A DNA stretch of 64,000 nt, taken from positions 3,995,074 through 4,059,073 of the forward strand of contig NZ_CP041186.1 in the NCBI RefSeq assembly GCF_006517175.1. The letters run 5' to 3'. Source of the DNA: Persicimonas caeni. GTDB lineage: Bacteria > Myxococcota_A > Bradymonadia > Bradymonadales > Bradymonadaceae. Under the pieces are notes generated by a model, which was given only the letters and a program-made list of their open reading frames with translations, was not told the DNA's origin and ran no database searches. This document shows positions 37,860 through 45,111 of the stretch, in pieces. How positions within the stretch are numbered: position 1 is the stretch's first letter; every line of letters begins with the position of its first letter. The translations under genes were made by a program, and so were the position numbers.

Positions 37860-37875
37860 GTCACAGAGTGTCACA
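37860..37875 (-). promoter_or_regulatory. Operator-like direct repeat TGTGAC-N4-TGTGAC, site 3
   Basis: On the minus strand this reads TGTGACACTCTGTGAC, identical over 16 bases to site 2. It is followed by TTAAG, and a -10-like CTAAAG lies at the same spacing as TATAAG at site 2. It is 80 bases before the start of the 912-aa lipoprotein gene and 162 bases before the divergent regulator gene. Confidence 0.78.
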
Positions 37876-37927
37876 GTTGGGTTGGGAGGGGGAAAACAAG
37901 CCGAGCCCGGAGGGCAAAGCCAACCCC

Positions 37928-38018
37928 TTTGGTAGCCCCCCGCGAAGTGAAGCGGAGCTGGGGGGAGAAGGGTGGGGATGAGGATGATAGCCCCCCGCGA
38001 AGCGGAGGGAGGAAGGCG
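37928..38018. repeat. Family D-like GC-rich repeat
   Basis: Two segments TAGCCCCCCGCGAAG (about 37932 and 37987) with GAAGCGGAG and a purine-rich run between form inverted and direct repeats. The block lies just upstream of the large regulator gene. Resemblance to family D is partial. Confidence 0.5.
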
Positions 38019-38037
38019 TTCACGACGGCGCGACAAT

Positions 38038-41000
38038 ATGTCACAATCGTCAGTGACGTTTGGCGGATCTGATCTCCCCGAGTTGCTGCTCATGGCGAAC
38101 CTGACCCCGAAAGCCTTTGTCGCGCTGCACCTGGCAGGCGCCAGCCAGTTGTGGGCCGATGTGCCCGAGGCGATGCCGGCGGCGGTCGAGAGGCTCGACA
38201 GATTGGTGGCTCGTACGCTCGACGAGGACTCGGGAGAGCTCGTGGCGACGCATCGCGCTGACACGATTGCGGTCTTCGATTCACCCGACGAGGCGATCGC
38301 CTGGGCGTGCCGGCTGCAACGCGAGCTCCTCCAATGCGACTGGTCTCCCAGGCTCCTCGAGCATCCACTCGCCGCCGAGAGCCGCGACGATGACGATCGG
38401 CTCGTCTTTCGCGGGCTGCGTCTCGGGTTGGGCGTCGAGTTGGGCACGCCGGTCAGGCGTCTGCACTGGCGAGACGGTCAGGTGCAGCTGGTCGGCGAGG
38501 TGGTCGATCGCGCCTGTGACTACGCCCAGCGAGCCGCCGCCGGCGGCATCGTGGCGGGCGCCGAGGCGGTCCACGCCCTCGAAGAGGGCGCCGCGCTCGA
38601 CCTCGAGATCGACGAGCTGGCCGCCGATGTAGGCCCGCCGCTCTACGCGATCACGGCGCGCGAGCTCTCCTGGCGGCGCCAGCAAAGCGCGCTGCAGGCG
38701 ACGTCGCGTCGGACGAACCTACCCTCCTACCGCACCCGGTTTTTCGGACGCGCCGCCGAGTTGGCCGTCATCGCCCGACTCGCCGATGAAGGGGCCTCGT
38801 GGGTCAGCTTGATCGGCACGGCCGGCATCGGAAAGACGCGCTTGGCCGTCGAGTTTGCCAGGCGATCGCTCCAAGACCGCACCGACGGGGGGCGCGAAGC
38901 GTGGTTTTGCGACCTGAGTGAGGCGGCCGGTGTTGCCGACGCGCTCTACGTGATCGCGCGAGTGATGGAGGTGCAACTGCCGCTCTCCGACGAAATCGAA
39001 GTGCTCGCCGACCGCCTCGAGAGCAGCGTGGCTGGGCGCGGCGACGTGTTACTGCTGATCGACAACGCCGAAGATCTCATCGACGAGCTCGCGCCGGTGT
39101 TGGAGGGCTGGCTCGAGGAGAGCGAGGGCTTGTTGCTCGTCGTCACCAGCCGGCGGCGCGCCGGGCATCGCCTCGAGACCGCCGTCGAGCTCGACTCGCT
39201 CGGCCGCGACGCGGCGCGCATCCTCCTCGAAGATCGCCTCGCCACCCCGCGCGGCGTGCAGGTGCGCTTCGGCGCTCAGGATCGCCCGGCGCTCCAGGAG
39301 ATCGTCGAGCGCTGCGGTGAGCTTCCGCTGGCGATCGAGCTGGTGGCGGCGAGCGGCCGGCGGTTGACCCCGCGCCAGCTTCTGCGCGCTTGGCAGGAGG
39401 ACGAGGCCGACACGCCCATGTCGCGCCTGCAGCAGGCGATCGCGCGCACCTTCGAGATGATCCAGCCTTTCGAGCAACACGCCTTGTTGCAGTGCTCCAT
39501 CTTCGCCGGTGGCTTCACCGTCGAGTCGGCTGCCGACGTCGTCGATCTGTCGAGCTTCGACGACGCCCCGGCGGTCAGCGACGTGCTCGAGACGCTGCAC
39601 AACCATTCGCTGTTGCGCTCGCGCGCCGGGCGTGACTCGGCCGAGGAGACCCGGCTGTCGATGTACGAGCCCGTGCGTGGCTTTGCGACCGCCCTACTCG
39701 ACGCGGAGGCTGCCGAAGAGGCGCGTGGGCGGCACGCCGCACATTTCGTACGCTGGTCGAAGAAGGCCGTCGCCGGGCTCGAGGGGGCTGCAGAGACCGA
39801 CTGGATTGGCCGGCTCACCGAAGAGTTGCCCAACCTGATCGCGGCCTACGAGCATAGCCTCGAGTGCGACCCGGACTCGGCGGTGCGCCTGGTCATCGTG
39901 CTCGGCGAGCTCGACAAGCGCGTCGGGCCGCTCGGCGGTCAAAAAGAGCGCGCCGATCAGGCGGTCGTCTTGGCCGAAGAGGTCGCCGACGACGCGCTTC
40001 TGGCCGAGGCGCTCGTCGTGCGCGGTCAGACCTGCATGTGGATTCACAAATACGACGGCGCGGCCGACGATTTCGCGCGCGCGCAGGAACTCGTCCGTGA
40101 GTCGGGTGACGCCTCGGTGCTGACGCGCGCGCTCTTGGGGCGCACCTTCGCGGTGGGTCACCGCGGCCATTATCGCGAGGGCCTCGAGTACGCCAAACAG
40201 GCATACGACGTCGCCCGCGGCAGCGGCACGCTCGACGAGATCGCCGCGCTGGCCTGGTGCGGGGTCATGCTCGGCAGCCTCGAGCGGGACGACGAGGGCG
40301 TGCGCCGGTTCAGCGAGGCGCTGGTGCTCGCCCGCCAGTTGGGCAACCCCAGCATGCTGGCGCGGGTGCTCTCCTCGTTGGGCACCGCCATCGGCGGCGA
40401 CCAGCCCGCCGAGGGGCGGCGCTACTTGAACGAGGCGCTCGAGATCTTCCGCACTCAGGGCAACCGCCGCCGAGCGACCGTGGCGCTCTTCGAACTCGCC
40501 CGCGTGGCCGGATGGGAGGGCGATCACCGCCGTGAGGAGCGCTATTACGACGAGGCGCTGGTCGAGGGCGCCTCGATCGGTGTGTCCCAATACGAGGCGT
40601 TACTGTTGCACGGGCGGGCGCGCTCCCGGTTCATGCGTGGCCAATACACCCGCGCCGAAGACGACCTCATCAGCGCCCTTGCCAAGGTGCAGAACCAGGC
40701 GTACCTCGATTTGAGCGTCTGGATCTGGTCGTACCTGGGGGCCTGCTACGCCGCGCTCGACCGATTGGCCGAAGCCGAGAAATTCTTCGCCCGCGCCGAA
40801 GAGGCCATCGAGGACACCGATGCGGCCAAGTTGGCCGTGGTCCTCGAGGTGCTGCGCGGCTTCCAGGTCGCCGCCAACGCCCGAAAGCTGTATGGCGCCG
40901 ACGACTTCGAGGCGGCCGAAGCCGAACTGGAGCGTGCCTACGCATGCTGCGAGTACCCGGGCCAAGAGGGCGTGCCCCACGTCAACGAGGCGCACGCTAT

Positions 41001-41406
41001 CGCCCGTGCGCTGCGCGAGGCGCTCGACATGCAGGTCGAGCAGGGATTGGTCCCCCCGCACGTCGCCCCGACCCGGCGCGTGCTCCAGCTCGGCCCCGAC
41101 GCGCGTTGGTTCGCCATCGACCGCGGCGAGCACGTCGACATCAGCCGCCGCGGCGCGCTGCGCAAGATCTTGGCGGCCCTGGTCGATCGGCGCTTCGATG
41201 CGCCCGGCGAGCCGATGTCGGTCGACGACGTCATGGCGGCGGGCTGGCCCGACGAGGTGCTCACCCCGAGCTCGGGCGCGCGCCGCGTCTACTCGACGAT
41301 CAACCGCATGCGTGATCTCGGCCTCGACGAGGTGCTGCAGACGGTCGACGACGGCTACATGATCGACCCGGCGGTCACCCCCGTACGCTCCAAACATCAC
41401 GACTGA
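38038..41406 (+). CDS. Large regulator: cyclase-like domain, NB-ARC-type ATPase, TPRs, C-terminal winged helix
   Basis: This 1122-aa protein has four parts. Residues of about 15-190 resemble a class III nucleotidyl cyclase domain (GLRLGLGVELGTPVRR, then LVGEVVDRACDYAQRAAAGG), but metal-binding Asp motifs are not evident, so it is probably non-catalytic. A STAND-type ATPase follows, with P-loop GTAGIGKTRLA (about 259) and Walker B VLLLIDNAEDL (about 336). Residues of about 560-1000 are TPR-like helical repeats. The final 90 residues (SRRGALRKILAALV to DDGYMID) look like a winged helix. The plan is that of signal-integrating transcription activators. The start is uncertain, since ATG 38038 lacks a good ribosome site. 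It is divergent from the 912-aa lipoprotein gene and next to operator site 3, which suggests it controls that promoter. Confidence 0.8.
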   Translation: MSQSSVTFGGSDLPELLLMANLTPKAFVALHLAGASQLWADVPEAMPAAVERLDRLVARTLDEDSGELVATHRADTIAVFDSPDEAIAWACRLQRELLQCDWSPRLLEHPLAAESRDDDDRLVFRGLRLGLGVELGTPVRRLHWRDGQVQLVGEVVDRACDYAQRAAAGGIVAGAEAVHALEEGAALDLEIDELAADVGPPLYAITARELSWRRQQSALQATSRRTNLPSYRTRFFGRAAELAVIARLADEGASWVSLIGTAGIGKTRLAVEFARRSLQDRTDGGREAWFCDLSEAAGVADALYVIARVMEVQLPLSDEIEVLADRLESSVAGRGDVLLLIDNAEDLIDELAPVLEGWLEESEGLLLVVTSRRRAGHRLETAVELDSLGRDAARILLEDRLATPRGVQVRFGAQDRPALQEIVERCGELPLAIELVAASGRRLTPRQLLRAWQEDEADTPMSRLQQAIARTFEMIQPFEQHALLQCSIFAGGFTVESAADVVDLSSFDDAPAVSDVLETLHNHSLLRSRAGRDSAEETRLSMYEPVRGFATALLDAEAAEEARGRHAAHFVRWSKKAVAGLEGAAETDWIGRLTEELPNLIAAYEHSLECDPDSAVRLVIVLGELDKRVGPLGGQKERADQAVVLAEEVADDALLAEALVVRGQTCMWIHKYDGAADDFARAQELVRESGDASVLTRALLGRTFAVGHRGHYREGLEYAKQAYDVARGSGTLDEIAALAWCGVMLGSLERDDEGVRRFSEALVLARQLGNPSMLARVLSSLGTAIGGDQPAEGRRYLNEALEIFRTQGNRRRATVALFELARVAGWEGDHRREERYYDEALVEGASIGVSQYEALLLHGRARSRFMRGQYTRAEDDLISALAKVQNQAYLDLSVWIWSYLGACYAALDRLAEAEKFFARAEEAIEDTDAAKLAVVLEVLRGFQVAANARKLYGADDFEAAEAELERAYACCEYPGQEGVPHVNEAHAIARALREALDMQVEQGLVPPHVAPTRRVLQLGPDARWFAIDRGEHVDISRRGALRKILAALVDRRFDAPGEPMSVDDVMAAGWPDEVLTPSSGARRVYSTINRMRDLGLDEVLQTVDDGYMIDPAVTPVRSKHHD

Positions 41407-41414
41407 GAACGCCC

Positions 41415-42203
41415 ATGGATCCCATCATCCTCGTGCTCCTCGGCATCGGCGGGGTCGTCTTCTATGTCCTCTTCAAGAAGAGCGAGGACAATCGGCGTGA
41501 GACCCTCGCCAAGCGACTCGGCCTGTCGGTCGATTCGAGCATGCTCGGCAAGGGCGTCTTGTCGGGGCGCTACGAGGGAATCCCTGTGCGTATCGAGGAG
41601 TTCCGCCGCGGCAACGGGCAGCGCTCGCGCACGCTCACGCAGATCACCGCCGACATCACCGTGCCCTTGCCCGAGGGGCTAAAGATCGTCCACGAATCCG
41701 ACCTCGCCCAGATCGGCAAGATCTTCGGCCTCCAAGACATCGTCATCCGCCACGCTCGCCTCGACCGGACCGCGGTGATCAAGGCGAAAGACCCCGACGC
41801 AGCGCGCGCTTTTTTGACCCAGGCCGGCAACGCCGACGCCTTGGCCGACTTCATGGAGCGCTATGAGAGCGCCAAGCTGTCGAAGGGCTCGATCGAAATC
41901 GAACGTTTCGGCCCGATGGAAGCCAACGCTCCCCTCGTGCTCGACGCGATGGCCGACCTGGTCAAAGTGCTCGCCGGCGAGCGCGAGTACCGCGGGGAAG
42001 TCGAGCCGTGGGAAGACGCCGGGCTCGATGCCGACTTTGCCGACGCCGGCGACCTCGTCAAAGCCGAACTCGCCCGCCGCAAAAAAGAAGGCCGAACGGC
42101 GAGCACGCCGTTCGACCGCGAGATGCCCCAGCCCGAGAAGTTCGGCCAGCCCCAACCCGGCCCTAAAAACGGATCGGGGTCGTCGGGGGATGGGAGTTGG
42201 TAG
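41415..42203 (+). CDS. Small membrane-anchored protein of unknown function
   Basis: This 262-aa protein has one N-terminal membrane helix (about residues 3-20, IILVLLGIGGVVFYVLF). A predicted cytoplasmic domain with mixed alpha/beta pattern follows, then a Pro/Gly/Ser-rich tail. I do not recognise the family. It starts 8 bases after the regulator's stop, so co-transcription is likely. Its TAG stop directly abuts the stop of the convergent AAA gene with no base between them. Confidence 0.7.
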   Translation: MDPIILVLLGIGGVVFYVLFKKSEDNRRETLAKRLGLSVDSSMLGKGVLSGRYEGIPVRIEEFRRGNGQRSRTLTQITADITVPLPEGLKIVHESDLAQIGKIFGLQDIVIRHARLDRTAVIKAKDPDAARAFLTQAGNADALADFMERYESAKLSKGSIEIERFGPMEANAPLVLDAMADLVKVLAGEREYRGEVEPWEDAGLDADFADAGDLVKAELARRKKEGRTASTPFDREMPQPEKFGQPQPGPKNGSGSSGDGSW

Positions 42204-43448
42204 CTACAGTTTGACCTTTTTGAGGTATTTCTCGACCTCTTTGTACGACCGATCCACCCCCCCGTATTTCACCAGATTGCGCGCCGTGCGCAGCCAGTCG
42301 AGCGTGGTCGGTTCGTGGTCATGGGCGGCCTCGACGAGGTCGGTCTGCCGTAACGGGCGCTCGCGGCCGGTGTCGAAGATCTCCGAGAGCACAATATCCT
42401 TGGCCGCCTCGATGATGCCGTCGATATCGGCGCCCGAGGCGTACTCGCTGGCGCGGGCGAGGGCGGCGTAGTCGAGCCCGTCGGTCGGCACCTCCTCGAG
42501 CTTCGAGCGAAACATCGCGGCGCGCGCGTCCTTGTCGGGCGGCGGCACGAAGATCTGGCGGTCGAAGCGTCCGGGTCGCTTCATCGCCTCGTCGACGTCC
42601 CACGGCATATTGGTGGCCGCGAGGACCAGCACTTGGTCGTTGTCGTGGGTGGCGCCGTCGAGTTGGTTGAGGAACTCGTTGACGATGGTGCGCGTGCCGT
42701 CACTATTGGCCTTCGAGCGGGCGTAGGCCAGGGCGTCGAGCTCGTCGAAGAAGAGCACCGCCGGGCGATTGGCTCGCGCCCGTTCGAACATGAGCGACAG
42801 GTTTCGTTCGCTCTCGCCGCGCCACATATTCAGGATATCGCTGATGCCGACGCCGATGAACGTCGCCTCGCATTCGGTGGCCACGGCGCGGGCGAGCATC
42901 GTCTTTCCGCAGCCGGGAGGACCGTAGAGCAAGACCCCGCCGCCGCTCTTTTTCTTGAAGCGCGCGAAGAGGCCGGGGCGGGCGAACGGCTCGACGATCT
43001 TGAGCCGCAGCGTCTTTTTGATCTTCTCCATGCCCACGATGTCGACGAAGCGCGTCGGGCGGGTTCCTGCGAGCGAGACGACTTGGCCTTCGGGTGCCTC
43101 GTCCTCGGCGTCGACCACGCGCAGCTGCGGGCCGCCGGCGGGCACGCGCTCGGTCTTGTCGTCGAAGCGTCGGGCGAGCGCCTCGTCGGGCTGGAAGTCG
43201 TGGCAATCGCTCGCCGCTTCGTAGGCCTCGCGCGCATCGTCGAGCTCGCCCTTGGCGACCAGGCAATGCGCGACGCCCAAGTGTCCGTGGGCGCTGTCGC
43301 CCTGCTGGCGCACGAGCAGACGGTATTGCGCGAGCGCGTCGTCGACTTGCTCGGCTGCGAGCAGTGCGTCGGCGTAGGCGCGGCGGGTGGCGGTATCGAA
43401 CGGGTCGCGCACGAGCGTGGCGGCCAAATCATCGAGCGTGGTGGACAT
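42204..43448 (-). CDS. AAA ATPase with N-terminal TPR-like region
   Basis: This 414-aa classic AAA protein has residues of about 1-90 as TPR-like helices (DALAQYRLLVRQQGDSAHGH, and so on). The single ATPase domain has P-loop GPPGCGKTMLARA (about 178-190). Its pore-loop region ISDILNMWRGESERNL is close to Vps4/katanin/spastin-type enzymes. Walker B is VLFFDELDAL, sensor LVLAATNMPWDVD, and the second region RPGRFDR. It probably unfolds or remodels a protein complex. It follows the TPR gene by 3 bases in a three-gene operon (44836 to 42204), so its client may be membrane-linked. Confidence 0.88.
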   Translation of the reverse strand: MSTTLDDLAATLVRDPFDTATRRAYADALLAAEQVDDALAQYRLLVRQQGDSAHGHLGVAHCLVAKGELDDAREAYEAASDCHDFQPDEALARRFDDKTERVPAGGPQLRVVDAEDEAPEGQVVSLAGTRPTRFVDIVGMEKIKKTLRLKIVEPFARPGLFARFKKKSGGGVLLYGPPGCGKTMLARAVATECEATFIGVGISDILNMWRGESERNLSLMFERARANRPAVLFFDELDALAYARSKANSDGTRTIVNEFLNQLDGATHDNDQVLVLAATNMPWDVDEAMKRPGRFDRQIFVPPPDKDARAAMFRSKLEEVPTDGLDYAALARASEYASGADIDGIIEAAKDIVLSEIFDTGRERPLRQTDLVEAAHDHEPTTLDWLRTARNLVKYGGVDRSYKEVEKYLKKVKL

Positions 43449-43451
43449 CTC

Positions 43452-44357
43452 TTAGAATCCTGTCTTTTTGAGCACGCGAGTCAAAATCGGCGGGTAGATC
43501 CACGACATGAGCACCCACCCGACGTACACGAACGTGATCGTCACGAAGGTCGACGCCGACGTGTATTTCTCGGCGACCGCCAGCATGATCAGGCCGGCGA
43601 CCCATACGGCGGCGACGCCGGCGTAGTCCCAGCGCACGAACGGATACCACGGCAGCATCGACCAGTGGGTGAGCGAGCGAAGCTCGACGAGCGCGTCGAC
43701 CATCTCCTCGTCGCCAGGGTCGTTTCGAAGCAATTGACGGCCGACCTCGAGGGCCTCGCGGTAGCGCTTTTGCTCGAGGAGGACCACGAACATCGACGAG
43801 GCGACGTGCTCGGCCTCCGGGTTGTTCTTGACCAGCTCCGACAGGTTCTGCGCGGCGTCGTCGATGCGCCCGCGCGCCACGTTGATGAGCAGGTCGATCA
43901 ACTCGACATATTCGCTGTGCGGGTCGCGGTAGCGCGCCTCGGCCATCAGCGCTTCGGCCTTGTCGAGGTGAAAGGTGAGCATCATGACGTGGGCGTACAT
44001 CGCGTACAGCTCCCCGTCTTCGGGGTACTCGCGGATCAACTCGATGACGAGCTTCTCGGCCGCCGGGTAGTCCTCGGTCGCGTTGTGGATGCGAAACAAG
44101 ATGAGGCGCGCCTCGAGATGCTCCGGCTCTCGCCCGAGCGCGCGGTAAATCTGGTTGTAGGCCTCACCGTAGTGGTCACGGCTGTAGGCAATGCGCGCGC
44201 CGAGCACGTAGTTCTGAATCGCCTCGGGCTCGAGGCGCACGGCGCGCTGGAGCCAGCTTTCAGCCTCGTCGAAGCGGCGCAGATCGATCAGTTGGTCGAC
44301 GCGTGCGTGGAGTTCATCGAGCTCGGTCGCTGCCATGGCAGGGGTCGCTTCATTCAT
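43452..44357 (-). CDS. TPR protein with C-terminal membrane helices
   Basis: This 301-aa protein has about six TPR-like helical pairs over residues 10-225 (RRFDEAESWLQRAVRLEPEA, and similar). Two C-terminal membrane helices follow (VAAVWVAGLIMLAVAEKY and TFVTITFVYVGWVLMSWIY). The helical repeats should face the cytoplasm. The ATG overlaps the stop of the upstream membrane-protein gene (ATGA), and the AAA gene follows after 3 bases. The set looks like a membrane-bound adaptor plus an ATPase, which is inference from context. Confidence 0.82.
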   Translation of the reverse strand: MNEATPAMAATELDELHARVDQLIDLRRFDEAESWLQRAVRLEPEAIQNYVLGARIAYSRDHYGEAYNQIYRALGREPEHLEARLILFRIHNATEDYPAAEKLVIELIREYPEDGELYAMYAHVMMLTFHLDKAEALMAEARYRDPHSEYVELIDLLINVARGRIDDAAQNLSELVKNNPEAEHVASSMFVVLLEQKRYREALEVGRQLLRNDPGDEEMVDALVELRSLTHWSMLPWYPFVRWDYAGVAAVWVAGLIMLAVAEKYTSASTFVTITFVYVGWVLMSWIYPPILTRVLKKTGF

Positions 44358-44836
44358 CCGAGAACCACCTTGGCTCCCGCCACAATCACCCACTGCACGA
44401 CCATCGCCGCCACGATGCACCCGATCGCGGCCTTCCACGGGTTGAGCGGCTCGGCGCCGACCATCGTGTTGGTGCGGTGCATGGGACGGTGCATGAAGTA
44501 GAAGCCGCCCCACACGACCAACCCGAAGCCGCGGATCAAGTAACGCCCCGTGCGACTCTCGCTGCCGAGCATGTCGGCTGGAATCATGTTGGCGACGTCG
44601 ACTGCGTAGACCACCCCGCCGATCCAGGCCACCGACGCGAGCGCGGCGAGTACGTACCAGCGAAGATCGTCTTTGGTTCGACGCAACTCCTGAGAGTTGA
44701 GCCACGAGAATGCGATGGCGGCGACCGGCCCGCCGAAGAACGACGTATAGAAGAGCGCCGTCGGCGAATAGAGCCGAACGGGCCGGTGTCCCGCCGACAG
44801 AGTCGGGGTCAGAAGGTCTTCACGGACGTGTGCCAT
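44354..44836 (-). CDS. Small polytopic membrane protein of unknown function
   Basis: This 160-aa protein has about four predicted membrane helices (ALFYTSFFGGPVAAIAFSWL; WYVLAALASVAWIGGVVYAV; LIRGFGLVVWGGFYFM; AAIGCIVAAMVVQWVIVAGA). It is the first gene of the operon with the TPR and AAA proteins, coupled to the TPR gene by a 4-base overlap. I recognise no family. It could be the membrane receptor or channel component of that unit. Confidence 0.75.
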   Translation of the reverse strand: MAHVREDLLTPTLSAGHRPVRLYSPTALFYTSFFGGPVAAIAFSWLNSQELRRTKDDLRWYVLAALASVAWIGGVVYAVDVANMIPADMLGSESRTGRYLIRGFGLVVWGGFYFMHRPMHRTNTMVGAEPLNPWKAAIGCIVAAMVVQWVIVAGAKVVLG

Positions 44837-45111
44837 GGCATCCCTGGCTGTGCGCGGTGGTGGTGCGAGAGCTGTTGCGCCGACAATCTAGCGTGTGGGT
44901 GGGGGCGTTGCAACGAAGGAGGCTCAAACTGCCGTTCACGTTCAGGTGCACGTGCACGTTCACGGAAAACCGCCCCAACCCCACGACACTGGACGCAGGC
45001 CGCGTCCTACGGTAGACGATTCCATTCGTATGGAAGGCACGGCCACCCCGAATTGTTACCGGTGCCGTTGCCCGTTCGTGTTCAACCGTAAACTCGCCAG
45101 CGAGGATCACC
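44837..45111. other. Divergent intergenic region (ileS / membrane-protein operon)
   Basis: The 275 bases should hold back-to-back promoters. Around 44935-44970 is a short repetitive stretch (GTTCACGTTCAGGTGCACG, then GTGCACGTTCACGG) containing the palindrome GTGCACGTGCAC. No T-box or clear riboswitch is seen upstream of ileS. Confidence 0.5.

Noticed and set aside
38040-38057. GTCAC-N8-GTGAC inverted repeat over the start of the large regulator gene
   Set aside because: It is short and in coding sequence, with no second example; autoregulation cannot be claimed from it.
44935-44970. GTGCACGTGCAC stretch upstream of ileS as a T-box or riboswitch
   Set aside because: No T-box sequence or stem order is visible; it is a short tandem hexamer-like repeat.
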